Assembly (NCBI RefSeq): GCF_001427385.1
Contig: NZ_LMGJ01000012.1
Coordinates: 326,783 to 390,782, forward strand
Source: Mesorhizobium sp. Root157
Lineage (GTDB): Bacteria; Pseudomonadota; Alphaproteobacteria; Rhizobiales; Rhizobiaceae
DNA length: 64,000 bases
Direction of reading: 5' to 3'
The notes under the pieces are model-generated. The model did not search any database. It was not told the origin of the DNA and saw only the letters and a program-made list of their open reading frames with translations. Both the position numbers and the translations under genes were made by a program. Shown piece by piece: positions 48,519 to 56,506 of the stretch (within the stretch, counting starts at the first letter, position 1; each line of letters opens with the position of its first letter).

Positions 48519-48917
48519 ATGTTGCCGTACGGGTGGCGAGAGCGCCTGCTGCAAATCTACAAAACCAGCAAGCCGCATATGGCCGTCGTCGGCCAGGTGC
48601 CGGGGCTGGAACACTATCGCAACATCGATCGCCACGAGGTGCTCACGCAGCCGCAGATATTGTCGATCCGTGTCGACGAAAGCCTTTACTTTGCCAATGC
48701 GCGCTACCTTGAGGACAGGTTCGACGTGTCGGCGCTTGAGAGCCTGGAAGAAATCAGCCGCCAGCTTGCCGATGCCGGCATTGGTTTCCATCTGTAGGAG
48801 ATCAAGGGGCCGGTCATGGACCGGCTGAAGCGCACACGCTTCCTCGGCACCATCAACGGTCACGTGTTCCTGACCCAGCATGAGGCGGTCAGCACGCTGT
48901 CGAGCAGTGTAGCGTGA
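48519..48917 (+). pseudogene. SulP-family anion transporter remnant (C-terminal, with STAS part)
   Basis: An open frame encodes IYKTSKPHMAVVGQVPGLEHYRNIDRHEV and SIRVDESLYFANARYLEDR, which is the linker and STAS start of SulP permeases. Several hundred N-terminal residues with all membrane helices are missing. After YLEDR the frame jumps to FDVSALESLEEI, which in intact relatives lies about 25 residues later, so there is an in-frame internal deletion. A TAG at 48795-48797 interrupts the frame; past it, EIKGPVMDRLKRTRFLG and HVFLTQHEAV complete the SulP tail and end at TGA 48915-48917. No function is expected. Confidence 0.8.
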
Positions 48918-48967
48918 CGGTGCGCCATGAGGTTGCCGCTTCCTTCTGCCGGGAAGAAAGCCGGTGG

Positions 48968-49441
48968 CTACCGGGAGCGCTGGCGCAAGTCGACGGCGCG
49001 CCCGTCGATGATCGTTTCCATCGAAAAGATGCCGGTCACTGTCGCCAGCTCGAAGTCGGTGATGAGTTTCTGGTAGAAGGCGTCGTAGCCCGCGATGCCC
49101 TTTGCGACGACCTTGATGAGATAGTCCCAGTCGCCGCCAATCCGGTAGAAATCGGTAACCCCCGGCAGTTTCTCGATATGGGCCCGGAATTTCTCCGCCC
49201 ATTCCCGCGAATGATGGCGGGTGCGGATCATGACGAAAACCGTCAGGTCGTAACCCAGCGCCGACAAATCGATATGCGTGTGGGTTCCGCGGATGAGCCC
49301 GCTTGCCTTGAGGTTCTGCAGCCGTCGCCAGCATGCGTTCTGCGACAGCCCGACCTTGTCTGAAAGGTCGCGTTGCGAAATTTCGCCATCCTGTTGGAGG
49401 GCCGTCAGGATGCTTCTATCAATATCGTCGATTTTGATCAT
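48968..49441 (-). CDS. Lrp/AsnC family transcriptional regulator
   Basis: 157-residue feast/famine regulator. An N-terminal winged HTH (IDDIDRSILTALQQDGEISQRDLSDKVGLSQNACWRRLQNLKASGLI) is followed by the RAM ligand-binding domain (about 65-150) with GVTDFYRIGGDWDYLIKVVAKG, a family signature. The ligand is probably an amino acid. It is divergent from the class V aminotransferase gene, with a 109-base gap that includes the palindrome ATTCGAAT (49444-49451), so it probably controls that gene and itself. ATG 49441; the frame stays open to 49486. Confidence 0.93.
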   Translation of the reverse strand: MIKIDDIDRSILTALQQDGEISQRDLSDKVGLSQNACWRRLQNLKASGLIRGTHTHIDLSALGYDLTVFVMIRTRHHSREWAEKFRAHIEKLPGVTDFYRIGGDWDYLIKVVAKGIAGYDAFYQKLITDFELATVTGIFSMETIIDGRAVDLRQRSR

Positions 49442-49550
49442 AGATTCGAATTTCTGACCCAATTTAAGGCCAGTTTTACATGACAACGGTGAGGTTTCAA
49501 TTGTGCTTTTCGACTAAAAATCTCGCTAGCTGTCCTTGGAGGGTCTGATC

Positions 49551-51017
49551 GTGGTCGCACTTGCAAACAACCCGGTTTCGTCCGGTCTTCTGGAAGAGTT
49601 CAGGCAGTCGTTGGACGTCGCCGATCCGATCTCTGCCCTGCATGACGGGTTGATCGGCAATGACGCCATGGTGGATGGCCCGTTCGGCCAGCGCCATCTG
49701 ATCTATGCCGACTATGTCGCGTCCGGGCGGGCGCTGCGGCAGGTCGAGAACTTCATTCTCGAACGCGTCCTGCCCTACTATGCAAACAGCCATACCGAGG
49801 CCTCCTACTGCGGAGGCTTCATGACCCGGCTGCGGCGTCAGGCCCGGGAGACGATAGCGGCATGTTGTGGTGCTGGTCCGGAGCATGCGGTCGTCTTCAC
49901 CGGTTCCGGCGCGACCGCCGGCCTCAACCGGATCGTCAATCTGCTGGGCGTCTCCGGTACGATCGCAGCCGGGCGGCGGGTCCGCGTCCTCATCGGCCCT
50001 TACGAGCACCATTCCAATATCCTGCCGTGGCGCGAAAGCGGTGCCGAAGTCGTCGAAATCGCCGAAAGCGAAACTGGCGGCCCCGATCTTCGCATGCTCG
50101 AGGCAGCGCTGCGGCAACCGGCCGATCTCACCGTCTGTTCGTTTTCCGCGGCATCGAACGTGACTGGCATCGTCACGGATGTCGCCGCTGTGACGCGCAT
50201 GGCCAAGGCGGCGGGCGCGCGCATGGTGTGGGACTATGCCGGTGCCGGCCCCTACCTGCCGATCGCGATGACGCCGGCCATGGACGCGGCAATCGACGCC
50301 ATTGTCGTCTCTCCACACAAATTCATCGGCGGGCCGGGTTCTTCGGGCGTGCTGATCCTGCGCCGCGATGCGGTGGCAGTCTCCAAGCCGTCATGGCCCG
50401 GCGGCGGCACGGTCCGCTTCGTTTCGCCCGACGGCCACGACTATAGCGACAGCCTGGAGGCGCGCGAGGAAGCCGGAACGCCGAATGTCGTGGGCGATAT
50501 TCGTGCTGCCCTTGCCTTTCTCGTCAAGGACGCCATCGGCGCGGAGGCGATGCAGGCGCGCAATGACGACCTGGTGCGCAAGGCTTTCGACGCCTGGAAG
50601 GGTCTGGGCCGCATGGAACTGCTCGGACCTTCGGGGCCGGCGCGACTTCCGATATTTTCGTTTCGGGTGCGCGACGGCCAAGGCGGTTTCGTTCACCAGC
50701 AACTCGTTACCCGCATGCTGAGCGACCGTTTCGGCATTCAGGCGCGCGGCGGTTGCGCGTGTGCCGGACCATATGTCCATCGCCTGCTTTCCATCGATGC
50801 GGAGGAGTCGCAGCGTCTGCGCGCGGCAATTCTCGAGGGGCAAGAGATGCTGAAGCCCGGCTTCACACGGCTCAATTTCAGCGTCCTTCTTCCGGATGCG
50901 AAAGTGCGCTTCATTCTGGAGTCGGTCGCCGAACTGGTCGCCGACGCCTCGCAATACGCACCGCGCTACGGGTTCGATGTCGCCCGTGCGATCTTCTTTC
51001 CGCTGGCGGCTGCGTAA
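49551..51017 (+). CDS. Class V aminotransferase-fold PLP enzyme (SufS/cysteine-desulfurase-like)
   Basis: 488-residue PLP enzyme of the fold that includes cysteine desulfurases, selenocysteine lyases and isopenicillin-N-epimerase-like proteins. NSHTEASYCGGFMTRLRR and FTGSGATAGLNRIVNLLG are the cofactor-binding start, EHHSNILPWRESGAEVVEI the substrate loop, WDYAGAGPYLPI the Asp region, and K257 in VSPHKFIGGPGSSGVL the Schiff-base lysine. GGCACAGPY holds two cysteines where desulfurases have their catalytic loop. GTG 49551 has GGAGG at 49538-49542. The substrate is not known; the divergent Lrp regulator suggests an amino acid. Confidence 0.85.
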   Translation: MVALANNPVSSGLLEEFRQSLDVADPISALHDGLIGNDAMVDGPFGQRHLIYADYVASGRALRQVENFILERVLPYYANSHTEASYCGGFMTRLRRQARETIAACCGAGPEHAVVFTGSGATAGLNRIVNLLGVSGTIAAGRRVRVLIGPYEHHSNILPWRESGAEVVEIAESETGGPDLRMLEAALRQPADLTVCSFSAASNVTGIVTDVAAVTRMAKAAGARMVWDYAGAGPYLPIAMTPAMDAAIDAIVVSPHKFIGGPGSSGVLILRRDAVAVSKPSWPGGGTVRFVSPDGHDYSDSLEAREEAGTPNVVGDIRAALAFLVKDAIGAEAMQARNDDLVRKAFDAWKGLGRMELLGPSGPARLPIFSFRVRDGQGGFVHQQLVTRMLSDRFGIQARGGCACAGPYVHRLLSIDAEESQRLRAAILEGQEMLKPGFTRLNFSVLLPDAKVRFILESVAELVADASQYAPRYGFDVARAIFFPLAAA

Positions 51018-51165
51018 CACCAAAATTTGAAGTGCGTCGCCTGAATCTGTTCAAGAGCGCCGCGCTTCAGGCAACCACAAGGCAGGTCCCGGCCCACCGC
51101 CGGGGCCTGTCGTCTCTCGTTGATATTTGTAGCCGCCGACCGTTTGCGGCGATGGGGGCAATTTC

Positions 51166-51450
51166 ATGAAAATCGGTGCAGCACGTGAAATCCTGACTGG
51201 GGAAAACCGGGTTGCCATGGGACTCGGCAAGGGAATTGGTGAAACTTGGCCACGAATGCGTCGTGCAGGCAGGTGCCGGTGCCGCCGCCGGGTTCCCCGA
51301 TTCCGCCTGCGCGGGTATTGGTGGTCGGTGCGGGCGTCGCCGGCCTCGCTGCAATCGGCACGTCCGTCAGCCTCGGCGCGATCACCTACGCCTTCGATGT
51401 GCGGCTCGAGGTGACCAAGCAGATCGAATCGATGGGTGGCCGCTTCTTCG
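51166..51450 (+). pseudogene. pntA remnant (NAD(P) transhydrogenase alpha subunit, decayed)
   Basis: Fragments of PntA in three frames. Frame 1 from ATG 51166 reads MKIGAAREILTGENRVAM, the family N-terminus. After a small deletion near 51220 another frame continues ARELVKLGHECVVQAGAGAAAGFPDSA. After a larger deletion of roughly 100 codons near 51290-51310, a third frame gives PPARVLVVGAGVAGLAAIG and FDVRLEVTKQIESMGGRF, the NAD-binding core. Everything beyond, including pntB, is absent, and the end meets the GlpM gene on the other strand. Not functional. Confidence 0.8.
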
Positions 51451-51792
51451 TCATCGGGAAAACGCAAACAGCCCGCCGCCGAGGAAAATGACGATCGTCA
51501 CGGTCAGCCAGGCAAGGATGCCGACGCCGACTGCCGTGACGAAGTCGACGCGGGCGATAGCCCAATAGCAGGCCAGCAGGAAGGCGATATAGGCCGGGAT
51601 GGTCTTCATGCCGGCAAGGCAGGTTTCGCGGAATGCCGCCATTTCGCCCTTGGCGCCGATCACGAGCAGGGCGATCAGGCCGAAGGTTGGAAACAGCGGC
51701 AATATTCCAGGCAGCACATTGCCGCGCTTGGAGAGCGCCACGATCAGTGCCGTGACAAGGCCGCCGACGATCCCTTTCCAGACGACGTCCAT
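51451..51792 (-). CDS. GlpM family small membrane protein
   Basis: 113-residue inner-membrane protein with about four helices. GGLVTALIVALSKRGNVLPGILPLFPTFGLIALLVIG matches the GlpM/YdgC family, whose hallmark is G-I/L-I/L-P-L-F-P-T-F. The first member was linked to alginate production in Pseudomonas, but the mechanism is unknown. It is upstream-adjacent to nothing on its strand except the dehydratase gene, whose stop is 14 bases before its start, so it may be the last gene of that leftward unit. Its 3' end abuts the pntA remnant. Confidence 0.8.
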   Translation of the reverse strand: MDVVWKGIVGGLVTALIVALSKRGNVLPGILPLFPTFGLIALLVIGAKGEMAAFRETCLAGMKTIPAYIAFLLACYWAIARVDFVTAVGVGILAWLTVTIVIFLGGGLFAFSR

Positions 51793-51805
51793 GGCCGCGC
51801 TCCCT

Positions 51806-53524
51806 TCACGTATTTTCGGGCGAACGTGTCAGGAATTTGAAATCGCAGCCATGTTCGGCCTGCAGCACTTCCTGCCGGTAGAGCCGGGCATAGCCGCGTT
51901 CCGGCAACGGCGCGGGCGGCGGCAGGGCGGCGCGGCGGCGTTCCAATTCGGCATCGTCGACGAGCAGGTCGATGCGCCGGTTGCTGATCGACAGCCGGAT
52001 GCGGTCGTGGTTGCGCACGAGGCCGAGCGGCCCGCCGGATGCCGAATCCGGGCTGACATGCAGGACGATGGTGCCGTAGGCGGTGCCACTCATGCGCGCG
52101 TCGGAAATGCGCAACATGTCCTTGACGCCCTGACGAGCCAGCTTGGTCGGTATCGGCAGATAACCCGCCTCGGGCATGCGCGACGAACTGGTCGGCCCGG
52201 CATTCTGAAGCACCAGGATGTCGTCGGGCAAAACATCGAGATCCGGATCGTCTATGCGATTTGCCATGTCCTCGATCGAGGTGAAAACGATGGCGCGGCC
52301 TTCGCTCTCGAACAGGGCCGGATCGGCAGCGGCGCGCTTGAAGATGGCCCCATTGGGCGCAAGCGATCCGAATAGCGCGACGAGGCCGCCGACCGGCTGC
52401 AACGGCGTTTCCAGCGCATGGACGACGTTGCGGTCGACATAGGGGGCAACGTCGTCGTCCAGCCGTTCGCCCAATGTCGTGCCGGTGACGGTCATGCAGT
52501 CGAGATGCAGCAGCGGCTTCAGTTCGCGCAGCACCGCGCCGATACCGCCGGCGGCGAACAGGTCTTCCATGTAATAGGCGCCCGTCGGCTTCAGGTCGAC
52601 CAGCACCGGCGTGGTATCCGACAATTCGTTGAGGCGGTTGAGGTCGATCTTGATTCCCGCCCGCCCGGCGATAGCCGTCAGGTGCAGGATGGCGTTGGTG
52701 GAGCCGGAGATGGCCAGCAGCACGCGAAGTGCGTTCTCGACCGATTTTTCGGTGATGATGTCGGTGGGCGTGATGCGCGACTTGGCCAGTTGCATCGCGG
52801 CGACGCCCGAAGCCTCGGCAGCGCGGATGCGGTCGGCATGGACGGCGGGGATCGCGGCCGTGCCGGGCAGCATCATGCCGAGCGCCTCGGCAAGCGATGC
52901 CATGGTGCTGGCCGTTCCCATCACCGCGCAGGTGCCGGCGGTCGTCGCCAGCCGCCCCTCGATCTCGTTGATCGTCTCGGTATCGAATTCGCCCGCCCGG
53001 TGCCGCGCCCAGAAGCGGCGGCAATCGGTGCAGGCGCCGAGCTTTTCGCCGCGCCAGCGTCCGGTCATCATCGGTCCGGTGACGAGTTGGACGGCGGGGA
53101 TGTTGGCGGAAACGGCACCCATCAGCTGTGCCGGGACGGTCTTGTCGCAGCCGCCGATCAACACCACCGCATCCATCGGCTGGCCCCGGACCATTTCCTC
53201 GGTGTCCATGGCCATCAGGTTGCGGAAGAACAGGCTGGTCGGGTTGAGAAAGACTTCGCCGAGCGAAATGGTCGGGAACTCGAGTGGCAGGCCGCCGGCG
53301 GAAAGGACGCCGCGCTTCACGGCCGCGACAAGTTCAGGGACCAGACGGTGGCAATTGTTGAATTCGCTGTAGGTGGTCGCGATGCCCACAACCGGGCGCG
53401 CCAGCATTTCGTTCGAGTGCCCCATGGAACGTGCGAACGACATGCGCAGGTAACGGGAAAAATCCTTGTCCCCGTAGTTGGTCAGGCCGCGGGAAAGACC
53501 TGTCTCCGACGGTTCAGTCGTCAT
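51806..53524 (-). CDS. IlvD/Edd family Fe-S dehydratase (sugar-acid dehydratase-like)
   Basis: Dehydrates a 2,3-dihydroxy acid. Family members include dihydroxyacid dehydratase, 6-phosphogluconate dehydratase and pentonate dehydratases. 572 residues, close to arabinonate/xylonate dehydratases (about 580). Cluster cysteines are in VLIGGCDKTVPA and GACTDCRRFW, and SGSTNAILHLTAIAGRAGI, GGLVALFGSLAPNGAIFK and DARMSGTAYGTIVLHV are standard motifs. The real ilvD is presumably elsewhere; the context (GntR regulator, ABC importer) points to catabolism. It is read leftward from the GntR gene, 48 bases apart. Confidence 0.9.
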   Translation of the reverse strand: MTTEPSETGLSRGLTNYGDKDFSRYLRMSFARSMGHSNEMLARPVVGIATTYSEFNNCHRLVPELVAAVKRGVLSAGGLPLEFPTISLGEVFLNPTSLFFRNLMAMDTEEMVRGQPMDAVVLIGGCDKTVPAQLMGAVSANIPAVQLVTGPMMTGRWRGEKLGACTDCRRFWARHRAGEFDTETINEIEGRLATTAGTCAVMGTASTMASLAEALGMMLPGTAAIPAVHADRIRAAEASGVAAMQLAKSRITPTDIITEKSVENALRVLLAISGSTNAILHLTAIAGRAGIKIDLNRLNELSDTTPVLVDLKPTGAYYMEDLFAAGGIGAVLRELKPLLHLDCMTVTGTTLGERLDDDVAPYVDRNVVHALETPLQPVGGLVALFGSLAPNGAIFKRAAADPALFESEGRAIVFTSIEDMANRIDDPDLDVLPDDILVLQNAGPTSSSRMPEAGYLPIPTKLARQGVKDMLRISDARMSGTAYGTIVLHVSPDSASGGPLGLVRNHDRIRLSISNRRIDLLVDDAELERRRAALPPPAPLPERGYARLYRQEVLQAEHGCDFKFLTRSPENT

Positions 53525-53572
53525 TGTTCGCCTCGAAATTAATGAAAATGCTGTTGGAGAGATTGCCGCCGA

Positions 53573-54283
53573 TCAGTCGATCAAGGTTCCGAAGGTGCGC
53601 AGATATGCGTTCTTCGATGCGGGCAGATGGTTACGGCACAGATCTATCAGCGCCGCACGATCCTGGCGGGTGATCGCGTCGATCATCAGATGATGCTCGT
53701 CGCGGGCCCTGCGGCGCTGCGCCGGGCTCAGCAGGACATGGAAGCGGATGCCGTGCGCCCGCTGGGCGTAGGTTTCGATCGCTTCGGCGAGGAAGGTGTT
53801 TCCGCACAGATCGAACAGCTTGCTGTGAAAGCGCTGGTTCGAGCGAAACACCTGGACAAGATCGTCCTGTTCGATGGCCTTGTCATGGTCGCACTGGATT
53901 ACCTTCAGCTCTTCCAGGTCTTCCGGCTTGACCGGAAACTCGATCTGCGCGGCAGCGGAGGTTTCAAGCATTTCGCGCAAGGAATAGAGCTGGTCGACGT
54001 CGCGGGTCGAAAAGGCCCGCACCAGCGCGCCGCGATTGGGAATCCGCTCGACGATGCCCATGCGGCTCAGTTCCGCAAAGACCAGGCGCAGGATATGGCG
54101 CGTCACGCCGAAGCGCTCGCAAAGATCTTCCTCGATCAGTCGTTCGCGTGGATGCAGCTTGCCGAGGACGATATCTTCCTCCAGCGCGGCCACGACGCGA
54201 TCGAGGGCAGGGCCTTGGCGCAACTGGTCTTCCTGTGCGCTCTTTGGCGTCACCGGCGCCCTTGCTATTGCTGATGTCTTCAA
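53573..54283 (-). CDS. GntR family regulator with FCD domain
   Basis: Repressor or activator of the FadR subfamily. The winged HTH (about residues 15-80) includes LHPRERLIEEDLCERFGVTRHILRLVFAELSRMGIVERIPNRGALV; the all-helical FCD ligand domain follows (about 90-225) with metal-binding His/Asp candidates in FRSNQRFHSKLF and DEHHLMIDAI. The frame is open to an ATG at 54400, but that leader would contain the 54365-54390 palindrome. I prefer TTG 54283, which gives 236 residues, the family norm. The regulator sits between the dehydratase (same direction) and the rightward catabolic operon and probably controls both. Confidence 0.85.
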   Translation of the reverse strand: MKTSAIARAPVTPKSAQEDQLRQGPALDRVVAALEEDIVLGKLHPRERLIEEDLCERFGVTRHILRLVFAELSRMGIVERIPNRGALVRAFSTRDVDQLYSLREMLETSAAAQIEFPVKPEDLEELKVIQCDHDKAIEQDDLVQVFRSNQRFHSKLFDLCGNTFLAEAIETYAQRAHGIRFHVLLSPAQRRRARDEHHLMIDAITRQDRAALIDLCRNHLPASKNAYLRTFGTLID

Positions 54284-54364
54284 AATTCCAACCCCGACAT
54301 GCTTACCCAGCGAAATTGTATCGCTTGACTCGATCCGTACAATCACATTCGCATGCTCGGATTG

Positions 54365-54411
54365 GATTGTCGAATAAATTATCGACAATCTCGTTGACAT
54401 AATGATTGACA
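54365..54411. promoter_or_regulatory. Palindromic operator and -35 elements of the divergent catabolic locus
   Basis: GATTGTCGA (54365-54373) and TCGACAATC (54382-54390) are perfect 9-bp arms separated by 8 A/T bases. Two TTGACA hexamers follow on the plus strand at 54394-54399 and 54406-54411, the first 3 bases after the palindrome. This is a good candidate for GntR binding over the promoter of the rightward operon. No clear -10 was found. Confidence 0.55.
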
Positions 54412-54520
54412 GCCCATAACCCTATGGTGCGCAAGTTATGGGGCGCGTCACGCCAATCGTTTGGATGGGCGCGCCTGACGGTTCATCCGCCGGCAAAACC
54501 GTGCAGTGAGGTATGGGAAC

Positions 54521-55492
54521 ATGTGTTCAGAGTGCTTTGTAACTGCGGCAATGAAATCGCGCATCGCCGCCCACGGTGCGGCTTTCCGCAAGGCGACTGC
54601 CAGCCCGTTCGGTTCCGATGACGAGATCGGCATGCTGAACCTGGTCGACGCCGCCTCGCGTCAGGCGATCATGGATCGCGCCGATCCCACCAAGATCTAT
54701 GATCTTTCGGTCGATAATTTCGTTGGCATGCCCGGCTGGTTCGGTGCCGAGGATCAGCCCTATCAGATCTGGATGACCCACACGCCTGAGGGCGAAAAGA
54801 TCGATGACATCATGCGTGTCGGCAAGGAAGCGAACGACCTCGTCTCCTATTCGGGCGACTCGATCTCGATGTACACGCATACCGGCACCCATATCGATGC
54901 GCTGAACCACTTCGGTTACGACGGCAAGATTTTCAACGGCTTCTCCGCCAAGGAGCATCTGGGCAGCCGCGCCTGGCGCAAATCCGGCGCCGACAAGCAT
55001 CCGCCCATCGTTGCGCGCGGCATCATGCTGGACGTGGCGGCGCTGCTCGGCGTCGACGTGCTGCCGCCGAGTTACGGCATCGGCGAGGCCGACCTGCGCG
55101 GCTGCCTGAAGCATCAGCGCGTCGAACTGCGCCCTGGCGACGTGGTGCTGATCCGCACCGGCCGCATGCGGCTGTGGCCCGACCGCGCCACATATCTGCC
55201 TGACCCTCCCGGGCTCAATCGCGAGGGCGCGGAGTTTCTGGCCAAGGCGGGTGCCATCATCATCGGAGCGGACAATCATTGCCTCGAACAGGCGCCGTCG
55301 GCCGATCCGGAAAACTGGCAGGTGGTGCATACCTATCTGCTGGCGGAGGCCGGCGTACCGATCCTTGAGATCGCCAACCTGGAGGATCTCGCCGAGGACA
55401 AGGTTCACGAATTCGCCTTCTTTGGTGCTTGTATCCGGTTTCGCGGTGCGACGGGTTCGCCGATGCGGCCCATCGCCATGCCACTGCGCTGA
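54521..55492 (+). CDS. Cyclase family protein (COG1878 metal hydrolase)
   Basis: 323-residue member of the family of kynurenine formamidase, isatin hydrolase and polyketide-cyclase-like proteins, which use a divalent metal to open or close rings and amides. The signature H120-T-G-T-H124-I-D126 is present in YTHTGTHIDALNHF, with GSRAWRKSGADKHPP and ELRPGDVVLIRTGRM as further family motifs. ATG 54521 has GAGG about 9 bases upstream. First gene of the rightward operon, under the candidate operator. The substrate is unknown. Confidence 0.87.
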   Translation: MCSECFVTAAMKSRIAAHGAAFRKATASPFGSDDEIGMLNLVDAASRQAIMDRADPTKIYDLSVDNFVGMPGWFGAEDQPYQIWMTHTPEGEKIDDIMRVGKEANDLVSYSGDSISMYTHTGTHIDALNHFGYDGKIFNGFSAKEHLGSRAWRKSGADKHPPIVARGIMLDVAALLGVDVLPPSYGIGEADLRGCLKHQRVELRPGDVVLIRTGRMRLWPDRATYLPDPPGLNREGAEFLAKAGAIIIGADNHCLEQAPSADPENWQVVHTYLLAEAGVPILEIANLEDLAEDKVHEFAFFGACIRFRGATGSPMRPIAMPLR

Positions 55493-55591
55493 TCGGGTGC
55501 CATTGCGTACGGGACTGTACGGATGTCGGCGCCGGCCGATGCCGCTTGGCGGGACGCGGCGTTTTCAATGCGGGAATTTCGAGGTGGCGGC

Positions 55592-56506
55592 GTGAGCACG
55601 CGGGTTCATTTGGTGACGGGGGCAGGCGGTCTGGTGGGGCGGGCGGTTGCAGCCCAACTGCGCGGCCGCGGCGACCGCGTCATCGGCGTCGACCGGGTGG
55701 CGTCCGGCGAGGGCGAGGAGCGCATCGTCGACTGCGACCTGCGCGATACGCATCGCCTGCACCAGCTGGCGTCCGACCCCGATCTGGATAGCATCATCCA
55801 TTGCGGGGCTCATTCCGGTCCCATGGTGGCGCGCGACAACCCCTATGATCTCGTCGCCGTCAATGTGGTCGGCACGGCCAATGTGCTGGAAGTCGCCCGC
55901 ATTCGTCGGCTGCGCCGCTTCGTCAACTGCTCCTCCGTCAGCGTCTACGGATCGACGGTTGCCGGGCCCGTCACGGAAGACATGTCGCTTCATCCGTCCA
56001 CGGTCTATGGCGCGACCAAGCTTGCCGCCGAGCATCTGGTGACCGCCTATGCGAGAGAGCATCGGCTGGACACCGTGTCGCTTCGCCTTTCATGGGTTTA
56101 TGGGCCGAACAGGACTACAATCTGCCTGCTGCGCCGCATGGTGGTCGATGCGATCGAAAGACGCCCCACCGCCGTCGACTGGGGTGCCGGGTTCCATCGC
56201 CAGTATATCCATGCCGACGATGCGGCTGCGGCGTTGATCGCGGCGGTCGACGCGGCAAGCGTCGACCAGCGCGCTTACAACATCACCGGCGACACCTATC
56301 AGACGCTTGCCGAAACGGCGGATCTGGTACGGCGCGTCTTGCCTCAAGCCGATATCCGGCTCGGCGAGGGCAATGACCCCGGCGACGATGTCCAGCATCG
56401 CTTCGACATCACCGCAGCCAAGCGCGACCTCGGCTACGTGCCGGCCGTCTCGCTGGAACAGGGAATCCGGCGCTTTGCCGAAACCATTGAAGCGCAGAGG
56501 CAATAG
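55592..56506 (+). CDS. NAD-dependent epimerase/dehydratase family protein
   Basis: 304-residue extended SDR enzyme. The NAD loop VTGAGGLVGRAVAAQL is at the N-terminus, NCSSVSVYGS holds the Ser, and STVYGATKLAAEHL gives the Y-x3-K catalytic pair. FHRQYIHADDAAAALIAAV is typical of sugar epimerases and of the lactone- or acid-dehydrogenase group (UxuB/uronate dehydrogenase-like). GTG 55592 has GAGGTGG just before it and starts right at the Rossmann fold; the frame is open from 55523. The stop is immediately followed by the next start, so it is translationally coupled to the SDR. Confidence 0.87.
   Translation: MSTRVHLVTGAGGLVGRAVAAQLRGRGDRVIGVDRVASGEGEERIVDCDLRDTHRLHQLASDPDLDSIIHCGAHSGPMVARDNPYDLVAVNVVGTANVLEVARIRRLRRFVNCSSVSVYGSTVAGPVTEDMSLHPSTVYGATKLAAEHLVTAYAREHRLDTVSLRLSWVYGPNRTTICLLRRMVVDAIERRPTAVDWGAGFHRQYIHADDAAAALIAAVDAASVDQRAYNITGDTYQTLAETADLVRRVLPQADIRLGEGNDPGDDVQHRFDITAAKRDLGYVPAVSLEQGIRRFAETIEAQRQ

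Noticed and set aside
48468..49334. 288-codon leftward frame over the sulP remnant and the Lrp gene.
   Set aside because: It is in another frame of the Lrp gene and antisense to recognisable SulP homology.
51246..51491. Small protein with a GAGVAG nucleotide-binding motif.
   Set aside because: It is the third-frame piece of the decayed pntA; the flanking frames hold the rest of that gene.
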